This document shows positions 36,107 to 43,844 of a stretch of DNA of 64,000 nucleotides, piece by piece; the stretch's first letter is position 1; each line of letters opens with the position of its first letter. The translations under genes and the position numbers were made by a program. Origin of the DNA: Roseomonas aeriglobus (lineage in GTDB: Bacteria > Pseudomonadota > Alphaproteobacteria > Sphingomonadales > Sphingomonadaceae); NCBI GenBank assembly GCA_016937575.1, contig JAFHKN010000002.1, positions 992,001 through 1,056,000 of the forward strand, given 5' to 3'. Below the pieces are notes generated by a model, which was given only the letters and a program-made list of their open reading frames with translations, was not told where the DNA came from and did not search any database.

Positions 36107-36415
36107 ATGAAGTTCGTCATCCCCGCCGCCCTCGCGGCGGTCGCTTCGCTGTGCCCGGTCGTTGTTCAAGCGCAGGACCGCGACGTCGTCACCGTTCGCG
36201 TTTCGCGCAGCGGCCTGAACCTTGCCGACGCCGACCACCGCGCGCAGTTCGACGCGCGCGTTCGCCGGGCGGCCTATCGCGCGTGCCAGTTCAATGGGAC
36301 GCGCCTGATCGAGCAACAGATCGCCAACCGCTGCGTTGCCGAGATGCGCCGCGATGCCGAACAGCAGGTTGCCATGATCGTCGATCGCCAGCAGCGCCAG
36401 CTCGCAGCCCGTTGA
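36107..36415 (+). CDS. UrcA family protein
   Basis: 102 aa. Signal peptide residues 1-22 (ending VQAQ). The remainder, VTVRVSRSGLNLADADHRAQ, then RRAAYRACQFNGTRLIEQQI and ANRCVAEM, fits the UrcA family, small secreted proteins of Sphingomonadales and Caulobacterales with a conserved Cys pair. Their function is unknown. GCAGGAG lies seven bases before the ATG. It stands alone between two minus-strand units, behind 195 bases that show no gene. Confidence 0.85.
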   Translation: MKFVIPAALAAVASLCPVVVQAQDRDVVTVRVSRSGLNLADADHRAQFDARVRRAAYRACQFNGTRLIEQQIANRCVAEMRRDAEQQVAMIVDRQQRQLAAR

Positions 36416-36461
36416 TTCAGAGGGTGGGCGCGGGCGGCCCGATTCTGCCCGCGCCCGTCCG

Positions 36462-37334
36462 TCACATCGCGAGGAACGCCTCGAGCGCGCGAGCGAAGGC
36501 TGCCGGCTGGTCGAGCATGATGAAGTGCCAGCTGTCCGCGATCGGAACCAGTCTGGCGCTCGAACCGGCATAGTCGCGCTCCCAAATTGCCTTCGCCTGC
36601 GGGCCCGCGCCGGTTGCGTAGAGTATGTCGAACGGTTTGGCGGTGATCTTGCCGAGATCGGGCCGCAGGTCGGTCGTCATATCCTCGTACATCGCCTGTG
36701 CGACGACGCGGGGGTCGGCCTGGCGGCTCCATTCGGCGACCTGGATGCGGCCGGCGGGGGTGATCGACCAGATGCCGCCGGGGTCGGTCGTCACCGGTGT
36801 CTTGACGGCCGGCGTAGCGGCGATCATGTCGCGCATCCGTGCGGCATTCGCGGTCACGCTTGCGACGGTCGCATCGGGCTGAAAGATCGTGCCGATGAAG
36901 GGCAGGGCATCGACCACCATCACCCGGCCGACGCTGTCCGGGTGCCGCACCGCCAGCATCATCGCGACGAGCCCGCCCATCGAATGGCCGACGACTGCGG
37001 GCTTTGTGATCCTGTGATCGCGGACATAGCCATCCACCTCCGCGACGATACCGTCGAGGATGCCGGGCTTCAGGTTCGCCCGCGGCTCGTCGCCACCGAA
37101 GCCGTTGACCTGCACCGTCAGCACGTGGTGGCGTGCCTTCAGCCCCGGCACGACGCCGTCCCAGACAGAACGCGGCGAGGACAGGCCGGGGATCAGGATG
37201 ATGGTCGGCCCGCTGCCGCCCTCGTCGCGGATCGAGATATGGTCGCGCTGGACCAGAGCGGGGCTCTGCCCCTTCGCCGCCATCGGGATGATGACCGCGG
37301 CTAGGATCAGGAAGAACAGGCTGGGGCGTCTCAT
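36462..37334 (-). CDS. Secreted alpha/beta hydrolase
   Basis: 290 aa. Signal peptide residues 1-22 (SLFFLILAAVIIPMAAKGQ). The alpha/beta hydrolase core has the oxyanion motif IILIPGLSSPRSVWDG, nucleophile Ser118 in VVGHSMGGLV and a late His in ADSWHFIMLDQP. The substrate is unknown. It is the last of three genes joined by four-base ATGA overlaps (membrane protein, XRE regulator, hydrolase), so its synthesis should follow that regulator. Confidence 0.85.
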   Translation of the reverse strand: MRRPSLFFLILAAVIIPMAAKGQSPALVQRDHISIRDEGGSGPTIILIPGLSSPRSVWDGVVPGLKARHHVLTVQVNGFGGDEPRANLKPGILDGIVAEVDGYVRDHRITKPAVVGHSMGGLVAMMLAVRHPDSVGRVMVVDALPFIGTIFQPDATVASVTANAARMRDMIAATPAVKTPVTTDPGGIWSITPAGRIQVAEWSRQADPRVVAQAMYEDMTTDLRPDLGKITAKPFDILYATGAGPQAKAIWERDYAGSSARLVPIADSWHFIMLDQPAAFARALEAFLAM

Positions 37335-37537
37335 TGGTCGGCATCCTTCGGGTTGACGAAGATCACTTCGATCGGCTGGCCGAACACGTCGGCGATCTTG
37401 AAGGCGAGGGGGAGGGACGGGTCGTAACGGCCGGTCTCGATCGCGTTGACGCTTTGACGCGACACCTCGAGCAGGTCGGCCAGATGCTGCTGGCTCCACC
37501 CGCGCTCGGCCCGCAGCGCGCGCATGTGGTTGTTCAT
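37331..37537 (-). CDS. Small XRE-type helix-turn-helix regulator
   Basis: 68 aa, just a DNA-binding domain: RALRAERGWSQQHLADLLEV, then SRQSVNAIETGRYDPSLPLA and FKIADVFGQPIEVIF. This matches the short Cro/CI-like regulators of the YozG group, usually paired with a small membrane protein, as here. It is likely to control its own operon. A 34-bp palindrome at 37983-38016, just upstream of the first gene, is the obvious operator candidate. Confidence 0.88.
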   Translation of the reverse strand: MNNHMRALRAERGWSQQHLADLLEVSRQSVNAIETGRYDPSLPLAFKIADVFGQPIEVIFVNPKDADQ

Positions 37538-37956
37538 GCGTCGTCGCCGCTGCCGCCCATCCGGTCGCGCAGCGATTGCACGCATTGCGCGATGCCCCAG
37601 CCCATGCACCACAGTATGAATGCCCAATAGGCCGGCGCATGCGGTACCACGCCACCGTCCTCCAGGAACCCCCAGGCGCTGGCGACCGCGAGCATGAAGC
37701 CCATGCCGATCAGCATCGCCTGCACCACGCGAGCGCGGATGAATTCGTCGCGTTCCTCGACGATGTACAGGCCGATGACGCCGATCACAGCAATGATCGG
37801 CAGCGCCGGCAGGATCGACAGGGTGACGAGCAGCACACCCTCGGGCCGCCAGGTCTTGATCGCCCAGACCGCGAAGAACAGCGTGGCGACATAGGCAAGC
37901 ATCGTCGGCCAGAAGCGGCGCAGATAGCGCCGCCCGGCGGGAGTGTTCGAACGCAT
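37534..37956 (-). CDS. Four-helix membrane protein cotranscribed with XRE regulator
   Basis: 140 aa with about four membrane helices: WPTMLAYVATLFFAVWAI, VLLVTLSILPALPIIAVIGV, VVQAMLIGMGFMLAVASAWG and APAYWAFILWCMGWGIAQCV. The loop IVEERDEFIRARVVQA after helix 2 is conserved in small membrane proteins that accompany YozG-like regulators. They are thought to hold or inform the regulator, but the mechanism is not established. It is the first gene of a three-gene unit, 26 bases after the 34-bp palindrome. Confidence 0.8.
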   Translation of the reverse strand: MRSNTPAGRRYLRRFWPTMLAYVATLFFAVWAIKTWRPEGVLLVTLSILPALPIIAVIGVIGLYIVEERDEFIRARVVQAMLIGMGFMLAVASAWGFLEDGGVVPHAPAYWAFILWCMGWGIAQCVQSLRDRMGGSGDDA

Positions 37957-37982
37957 CTCAGACGCCCTCTCATGTGATTCGG

Positions 37983-38016
37983 TGACAAGCTCACTTTACG
38001 TAAAGCGAGCTTGTCA
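37983..38016. promoter_or_regulatory. 34-bp palindromic operator candidate
   Basis: TGACAAGCTC, A, CTTTACGTAAAG, C, GAGCTTGTCA: a nearly perfect palindrome with one mismatched pair. It lies between the divergent membrane-protein/XRE operon (start at 37956) and the 38092 gene. No T-run follows, so a terminator is unlikely. A dimer or pair of dimers of the XRE protein could bind here and control both directions. Confidence 0.7.
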
Positions 38017-38091
38017 TGTCAAGGCCGCTTTCCAATTGCCTCGCGCCAGGCGTCCGGTATGTGCCGCACGACAGTCTTTCGGAGTTTCCCC

Positions 38092-38388
38092 ATGGCCAAC
38101 ACCGCCGGCGGCGTGCCCGTCGTGTCCAACCCGTTTGTGTCCGATGTCTTCGCCGACGAGGCGATCGCTTTTGACGTCCAGTCGGGCACGGTGCGCATCA
38201 CGCTGGCGACACTGAAGATGGCGGAGCCGGCGGCGCCGTCGCCGATGCAGTTCGTCGCCAATAGTCGCGTCGTCATGACCGTGCCGGGTGCGCAGCGTCT
38301 GGCGATCGCGCTGTTCGATTTTCTGAAGAAAAACGGCCTCGACCCCGCCGAGGTCGTTGGTGGCGGTGGCGATACGGCGAAGAATTAG
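38092..38388 (+). CDS. Small conserved protein, possibly DUF3467-like
   Basis: 98 aa, no signal peptide. VPVVSNPFVSDVFADEAIAF and VQSGTVRITLATLKMAEP look like beta strands of one small sandwich, followed by SRVVMTVPGAQRLAIALFDF and a flexible Gly-rich tail. The strand-then-helix order resembles DUF3467 proteins, but I am not certain. GGAG lies nine bases before the ATG. The 34-bp palindrome is 76 bases upstream. Confidence 0.65.
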   Translation: MANTAGGVPVVSNPFVSDVFADEAIAFDVQSGTVRITLATLKMAEPAAPSPMQFVANSRVVMTVPGAQRLAIALFDFLKKNGLDPAEVVGGGGDTAKN

Positions 38389-38512
38389 CGGCCGTCTCCG
38401 ATCACCGATCGTTCGAGCCGAACACCGTTGAAGCGCTGATCGAAGGGCTGCTCTTCGCCTTCGCTCGGCGCGAGCGGGCAAAGTCCGACCGAGGCGCGCC
38501 CGCGTCGTGCGC

Positions 38513-39907
38513 CTACCCTCGCAGCCGCTCCACCATCTCCGCGGCAAGGAGGCTGAGCGTGTCGTCACGCGCACCCATCACGACGATGCGGTCACCGGGG
38601 CGGGCCTGTGCAACCAGATGGGCCGCCGCCGCCGCGCGATCGGGGATATGCATCGCCTGACCGCCGCCGACCATCACGTCGCCGACGAATTCCGCGCTGC
38701 CGACCTCGCGCGCCACGGTGCCGCCCTGATAGACCGGGTCGGGCAGGACGAGCAGGTCGCCGACCTTCAGCCCCTGGAGGAAGGTTGCGACGAGCTCGCG
38801 GCGCATGACCTTCAGCGGGCCGTAGCCATGCGGCTGAAACAGGACGAGCAGGCGGCCGGGGAAGGCGTGAAGCGTCGCCAGCGTGGCGGCGATCTTGTCC
38901 GGGTTGTGGCCGAAATCGTCGATGACCGCGACTCCGCCCGCTTCGCCGACCAGATCGAAGCGCCGACGAAGCCCCGTGAAATCGGCGATGGCGGCAATCG
39001 CATCGCCCAGCGGCACGCCGGCCGCGCGCACAGCGCCCAGCGCTGCCAGCGCGTTGGCGACATTGTGTCGGCCGGGGACGGCCAGGCGGACAGGGTAGGT
39101 TTTTCCGTCGGCCGTCAGCTCGAACGACACGGCAAAGGCCTGCTCGATCAGATTGCGGGCGCTCAGGTCCGCATCACGCGCGACCGCGAAGGTCACCAGC
39201 CTGTCGCGATCGAGCGATGTCGCCAGCGCCGCAGCCTCCGCATCGCCGATATTGAGTATCGTCGTCCGCGCCTTGCCCGCGAAATCGCCGAAGAGTTGGC
39301 GGAGCTCGTCGAGCGATTTGTGATCGAGACTGACGTTGTTCAGAACGGCGATCGTCGGCCGGTAAAGCGCGATCGACCCGTCGCTCTCGTCGACCTCGCT
39401 GACATAGCTTGTCTCGCTGCCGACCAGAGCGCTGGCGAAGGCCCGATCGGGGCGGACGAAATTCTTCATCACCGCCCCGTTCATGACGGTGGGATTGCGG
39501 CCGACGCGGTCGAGGATCCAGGCAATCATCCCGGTCACGGTCGATTTGCCGCTGGTCCCGGCAACGCCGATCGACAGTTCGGCCACGTTGAACAGGCCGG
39601 CATTCAACTCCGCCCGCGTCATACGCGTCGCGCCCACGCGGGTCGCAGCGACGATGTCGGCGACCGTGTCCTCGACCGCGGCGGAGGCGACGACGGTCTG
39701 CTCCGCCGAGACGATCCCGCTGCCGTCCTGGGGATGCAGCGCGATGCCCAATGCTTCCAGCGCGGCGAACTTGGCGGGCACGCGGCCCTGATCGAGCCCA
39801 CGGTCGGAGCCGGCGACGATCGCACCGCGCGCGGCCAGGATCATCGCGAGCGACATCATGCCGGATCCGCCGATGCCGACGAAGAAGAAGCGTTTGCCGG
39901 AAACCAT
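38513..39907 (-). CDS. mpl: Mur ligase family protein, Mpl/MurC-like
   Basis: 464 aa. N-terminal Rossmann domain [23 protein letters not shown] loop [19 protein letters not shown] and central-domain [13 protein letters not shown]. The C-domain has [16 protein letters not shown] and [12 protein letters not shown]. The fold is MurC-like, but the central part, [11 protein letters not shown], and the pairing with an LD-carboxypeptidase gene point to murein peptide ligase (Mpl), which joins recycled tripeptide to UDP-MurNAc. A normal murC would be expected in a dcw cluster, which is absent here. The assignment between Mpl and a MurC paralogue needs a phylogeny. Confidence 0.75.
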   Translation of the reverse strand: MVSGKRFFFVGIGGSGMMSLAMILAARGAIVAGSDRGLDQGRVPAKFAALEALGIALHPQDGSGIVSAEQTVVASAAVEDTVADIVAATRVGATRMTRAELNAGLFNVAELSIGVAGTSGKSTVTGMIAWILDRVGRNPTVMNGAVMKNFVRPDRAFASALVGSETSYVSEVDESDGSIALYRPTIAVLNNVSLDHKSLDELRQLFGDFAGKARTTILNIGDAEAAALATSLDRDRLVTFAVARDADLSARNLIEQAFAVSFELTADGKTYPVRLAVPGRHNVANALAALGAVRAAGVPLGDAIAAIADFTGLRRRFDLVGEAGGVAVIDDFGHNPDKIAATLATLHAFPGRLLVLFQPHGYGPLKVMRRELVATFLQGLKVGDLLVLPDPVYQGGTVAREVGSAEFVGDVMVGGGQAMHIPDRAAAAAHLVAQARPGDRIVVMGARDDTLSLLAAEMVERLRG

Positions 39908-40002
39908 GCGCCCGCGCTATCGACCTGCGCGTACGGGAGCAAGACACGGAACGCCCGTCGATGGGCGATCCAGGACTGAGCGACGAGCGAGGGGCGTTAG
40001 GA

Positions 40003-40824
40003 ATGAAGATTGCCGTCTGCGCGCCCGCGCGGTCCATCACCCCGGCCGGTGCCGCTCGCGTTTCCGCCTTTACCGCGCTGTATTACCCGCAGGTCGACCT
40101 GATCATCGATCCGCAATGCTTCGCCCAGGCCGGACATTTCGCCGGGTCGGACGAGCTGCGGGCCGAGGCGTTCCTGCGCCACGCCAACGATCCCGGCATC
40201 GACGCGATCTGGTTCGCGCGCGGCGGCTACGGATCGAATCGTATCCTCAAGATGGTGATGCCCGAACTGAAGTCGGCAGCGCGCGAGAAGAGCTATATGG
40301 GCTTTTCCGACATGGGCTTCCTGCTCGGCGCGCTCTACGCCCGGCGGATCGGGCGGCCGGTGCACGGGCCGATGGCGTCGAACGTCAGCGAGGCGTCGAA
40401 GGGAATGCCGGTCGGCCGCGCGCTCAGCTGGCTGGTCAACCGCGACCGGTCGGTGCTGGAGCCGACTTTGGGCGGTCAGCCTGCGGCGGCGTTCAACCTC
40501 GTCATCCTGTGCGCCCTCATCGGCACGCCCTGGATGCCCGATCTGACAGACCACGTCCTCTACATCGAGGAAGTGGGCGAGGCCTATTATCGGATTGACC
40601 GCTTGCTGTTCCAGATGGCGAATGCGACCCAGTTGAAGGGCATCGCCGGCGTCCGGTTGGGCGCGGTCACCGACGTGCCGGATGGCGATACCGAAACGGA
40701 TTTCGGCGAATCGCTTGAAGTGATGATGGCGCGCTGGTGCCGCGACATGGGCGTGCCCTATCTCGGCCGCGCGCGGATCGGGCATGCCAGCGACAATCTG
40801 GTCATCCCCTTCGGTCTTGCCTGA
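40003..40824 (+). CDS. ldcA: LD-carboxypeptidase (murein tetrapeptide carboxypeptidase)
   Basis: 273 aa, S66 family. It removes the terminal D-Ala from recycled murein tetrapeptides in the cytoplasm. The nucleophile Ser lies in KSYMGFSDMGFLLGALY. IWFARGGYGSNRIL is the other signature, and Glu and His of the triad fit VLYIEEVGEAYYRID and RIGHASDNLVIPFG. It is shorter than most members (about 300 aa). It is divergent from mpl with 95 bases between the starts, so one region could drive the two consecutive steps of murein recycling. Confidence 0.85.
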   Translation: MKIAVCAPARSITPAGAARVSAFTALYYPQVDLIIDPQCFAQAGHFAGSDELRAEAFLRHANDPGIDAIWFARGGYGSNRILKMVMPELKSAAREKSYMGFSDMGFLLGALYARRIGRPVHGPMASNVSEASKGMPVGRALSWLVNRDRSVLEPTLGGQPAAAFNLVILCALIGTPWMPDLTDHVLYIEEVGEAYYRIDRLLFQMANATQLKGIAGVRLGAVTDVPDGDTETDFGESLEVMMARWCRDMGVPYLGRARIGHASDNLVIPFGLA

Positions 40825-40941
40825 GCACGCCCTATCGCCCGCCTGGAGCCCAGCAGGATTCGGAAGCCGTCGACGCGCCTTGCCTAAGCCCCCCTCTCCG
40901 CGGCATAGGCGCGCCTTCCATTCATCGAAGGTTTTTCCGAC

Positions 40942-42951
40942 ATGTCCGCGCATTTCCGCATCTCGCTGCCCGACGGTTCCGTCCGTGAGGTAGCCCCGGG
41001 GACTACCCCGGCGGATGTCGCCGCGGCGATCGGGCCGGGGCTCGCCAAGGCGGCGATCGCTGCGCGGGTCGACGGCGAGTTGCGCGACATCATGCGTCCA
41101 TTCGAGGGCGACGCCCAGCTGGCGCTGGTGACGTCGAAGGACGAGGCCGATGCGCTGGAGCTTGCCCGGCACGATTTCGCGCATGTCCTTGCCGAAGCGG
41201 TACAGGCGCTGTTCCCCGGCACGCAGATCACCTTCGGCCCCGCGACCGACGACGGCTTCTACTATGACTTCGCGCCGAAGGACCGGCCCTTTACCGAAGA
41301 GGACCTGCCGGCGATCGAAGCGAAGATGCGCGAGATCATTGCGAAGGACGAGCCGCTGATCCGCGAAGTGTGGAGCCGCGCCGACCTGATCGCGCGGTGG
41401 CAGCAGCAGGGCGAGACGTTCAAGGCCGAGTGGGCTGCCGAACTGCCCGAGGGCGAAGAGCTGACCGTCTATCGCGCGGGGAAGGGCGAGGACGCCTGGC
41501 TCGACATGTGCCGCGGGCCGCACCTGGCCTCGACGGGCAAGCTCGATCCGCAGGCGTTCAAGTTGACCCGCGTGTCGGGCGCCTATTGGCGCGGCGACCA
41601 GAAGAACGCGATGCTCAGCCGCATCTACGGCACCGGCTGGCTGAACAAGAAGCAGCTCGACGCGCATCTCCACATGCTGGAGGAGGCCGCGAAGCGCGAT
41701 CACCGCAAGATCGGGCAGGAAATGGACCTGTTCCACCTTCAGTCGGAAGCGCAGGGGTCGGTCTTCTGGCACCCCAACGGCTTCATCCTGTGGCGCCAGA
41801 TGGAGGCGTATATGCGCCGCCGCCTCGACGCGGCCGACTATGCCGAAGTGAAGACGCCGCAGCTGATGGATGCGCGCCAGTGGGAACAGTCGGGCCATTG
41901 GGGCAAGTATCGCGAGAATATGTTCGTGGTGCCCGACGAGGTGCCCAATACCGAGGACGAGGGCGCGATCGTCTCCGGCGACGCCGACATGATGGCGCTG
42001 AAGCCGATGAACTGCCCCGCGCACGTCCTGATCTTCAAGCAGGGCATCAAGTCGTACCGCGACCTGCCGATCCGCATGGCCGAATTCGGCTGCTGCCACC
42101 GCAACGAGCCGCACGGCGCGCTGCACGGCATCATGCGCGTGCGCCAGTTCACGCAGGACGATGCGCATATCTTCGTCCGCGAGGATCAGCTGGTCGAGGA
42201 GGTGCGCAAGTTCTGCGAGCTGCTGCACTCGGTGTACCAGGATCTGGGTTTCACCGACTATGCCGTAAAGCTGGCGCTGCGCCCCGAGAAGCGGTTCGGT
42301 TCCGACGAGATGTGGGACAAGTCCGAACAGGAGCTGCGCGATGCGGTCCAGGCGTCGAACCTGCCGCAGGAGATCAAGGACAAGTTCGAGGAACTGCCGG
42401 GCGAGGGTGCTTTCTACGCCCCGAAGCTCGAATTCCACCTGACCGACGCGATCGGGCGGACGTGGCAGGTCGGCACGATCCAGTCGGACCGCGTCCTGCC
42501 GGATCGTCTCGATGCGAGCTACGTCGGTGAGGATGGCGAACGTCACCGCCCGGTGATGCTCCACCGCGCGATCCTCGGCACGTTCGAACGCTTCATCGGG
42601 ATTTTGATCGAACACCATGCGGGGCGCTTCCCGATGTGGCTGGCACCGGTCCAGGCAGTCGTCGCGACCATCGTGTCGGATGCCGACGATTATGCCCGCG
42701 AGGTCGCGGCACGCCTGCGCGCGGCGGGCATTCGCGTCGACACCGACCTGCGCAACGAGAAGATCAACTACAAGGTCCGCGAACATTCGCTCGCCAAGGT
42801 CCCCGCGCTGCTGGTCGTCGGCAAGCGCGAAGCGGAAGAGGGCAAGGTCGCGGTCCGCCGCCTTGGGTCGGATCGTCAGGAATTCGTGAGCCTCGACGAG
42901 ATCGTGAGCCGTCTGCGCGACGAGGCGTCGCCACCCGATCTGCGCGGCTGA
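40942..42951 (+). CDS. thrS: Threonyl-tRNA synthetase
   Basis: 669 aa. N-terminal TGS domain (residues 1-62, [20 protein letters not shown]), editing domain with [16 protein letters not shown] and the Zn/His/Cys residues of [16 protein letters not shown], then the class II catalytic core. Core motifs include [20 protein letters not shown] (motif 2) and [20 protein letters not shown] (motif 3). The anticodon-binding domain ends the protein. It is followed by infC after a 67-base gap, an old and common pairing. No T-box or operator was seen upstream. Confidence 0.96.
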   Translation: MSAHFRISLPDGSVREVAPGTTPADVAAAIGPGLAKAAIAARVDGELRDIMRPFEGDAQLALVTSKDEADALELARHDFAHVLAEAVQALFPGTQITFGPATDDGFYYDFAPKDRPFTEEDLPAIEAKMREIIAKDEPLIREVWSRADLIARWQQQGETFKAEWAAELPEGEELTVYRAGKGEDAWLDMCRGPHLASTGKLDPQAFKLTRVSGAYWRGDQKNAMLSRIYGTGWLNKKQLDAHLHMLEEAAKRDHRKIGQEMDLFHLQSEAQGSVFWHPNGFILWRQMEAYMRRRLDAADYAEVKTPQLMDARQWEQSGHWGKYRENMFVVPDEVPNTEDEGAIVSGDADMMALKPMNCPAHVLIFKQGIKSYRDLPIRMAEFGCCHRNEPHGALHGIMRVRQFTQDDAHIFVREDQLVEEVRKFCELLHSVYQDLGFTDYAVKLALRPEKRFGSDEMWDKSEQELRDAVQASNLPQEIKDKFEELPGEGAFYAPKLEFHLTDAIGRTWQVGTIQSDRVLPDRLDASYVGEDGERHRPVMLHRAILGTFERFIGILIEHHAGRFPMWLAPVQAVVATIVSDADDYAREVAARLRAAGIRVDTDLRNEKINYKVREHSLAKVPALLVVGKREAEEGKVAVRRLGSDRQEFVSLDEIVSRLRDEASPPDLRG

Positions 42952-43018
42952 GCGACACCTTTCGTTCAGACGCGAGTTTCACTATATAGACGTCGGAACA
43001 ATAACAGGAGAACACCCT

Positions 43019-43564
43019 ATCCGTCCGCCCATGATGCGCCGGCCGATGCAGGCGCCGCCGATGAACGGCCCCCGGTTCAACGAATGGATCCAGTCCCCCA
43101 AGGTCCGCGTGATCGATCACGAGGGCGAGAATCTGGGGGTCATGTACACGCGCGCCGCGATCGAGGCTGCCGCGGAGGTCGGGCTCGACCTCGTCGAAGT
43201 CTCGCCGAACGCCGATCCGCCGGTCGCCAAGTTCCTCGATGTCGGCAAGTACAAGTACGAGGCGCAGAAAAAGGCGAACCTCGCCCGCAAGTCGCAGAAG
43301 ACGCAGGAGATCAAGGAGATCAAGATGCGTCCGAACATCGACGATCACGACTATGATACCAAGATGAAGAAGGTCGTGGAGTTCATTGAGGAAGGCGACA
43401 AGGTGAAGGTCACCATGCGTTTCCGCGGTCGCGAGCTCAGCCACGGCCAGCTCGGCATGGCAGTGCTTCAACGCGTGGCCGAGCAGGTCGCCGAGGTCGC
43501 GAAAGTCGAGGCCTATCCGCGGATGGAGGGGCGTCAGATGCTGATGGTGCTCGCGCCGAAATAA
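43019..43564 (+). CDS. infC: Translation initiation factor IF-3, probable ATC start
   Basis: About 181 aa. The N-terminal domain contains [20 protein letters not shown] and [20 protein letters not shown], the linker [19 protein letters not shown], and the C-terminal domain [33 protein letters not shown] and [14 protein letters not shown]. The first in-frame ATG is at 43031, but AGGAG at 43006-43010 lies 20 bases away from it. An in-frame ATC at 43019 has an ideal 8-base spacing, and rare AUU/AUC-type starts are the rule for infC because they make IF-3 self-regulating. I therefore place the start at 43019. It follows thrS and ends in a strong terminator. Confidence 0.93.
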   Translation: MRPPMMRRPMQAPPMNGPRFNEWIQSPKVRVIDHEGENLGVMYTRAAIEAAAEVGLDLVEVSPNADPPVAKFLDVGKYKYEAQKKANLARKSQKTQEIKEIKMRPNIDDHDYDTKMKKVVEFIEEGDKVKVTMRFRGRELSHGQLGMAVLQRVAEQVAEVAKVEAYPRMEGRQMLMVLAPK

Positions 43565-43590
43565 ATTTTCGAAAGCTGGGTATCTAATTG

Positions 43591-43632
43591 CGGCTGTCGA
43601 CGGGAACCCCGTCGGCGGCCGTTTTCTTTTTT
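43591..43632 (+). terminator. Rho-independent terminator after infC
   Basis: CGGCTGTCGACGGG, loop AACC, CCGTCGGCGGCCG, followed by TTTTCTTTTTT. The long GC stem and clear T-run make it the best intrinsic terminator in the window. Confidence 0.9.
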
Positions 43633-43844
43633 CGGTCGGAAAAAATCCTGTGTTCCCTAGGGGAAGCCTGGCGTCGATCGAAAATCAGTCCTGTCTTGCA
43701 ACTGTGTCCTCTGCGCACGCCTGTCTCGAAAAAAACGCGTTCGGGTATGGCGGGGGCTAGGCAAGGACGCGGCTTTTTGTCAGCTTGTTCGACAGACGAG
43801 GATGGCGAACGATAATGCCATCCCGCAGGAGAGGATTGCCGACC

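Noticed and set aside
39997..42786. A 929-codon open frame antisense to ldcA and thrS
   Set aside because: It mirrors the codon structure of two certain genes; high third-position GC keeps the antisense strand free of stops. No family motif or ribosome site.
43633..43844. A 75-codon plus-strand frame between infC and the TonB-dependent receptor
   Set aside because: It starts inside the infC terminator and has no ribosome site or homology that I can see.
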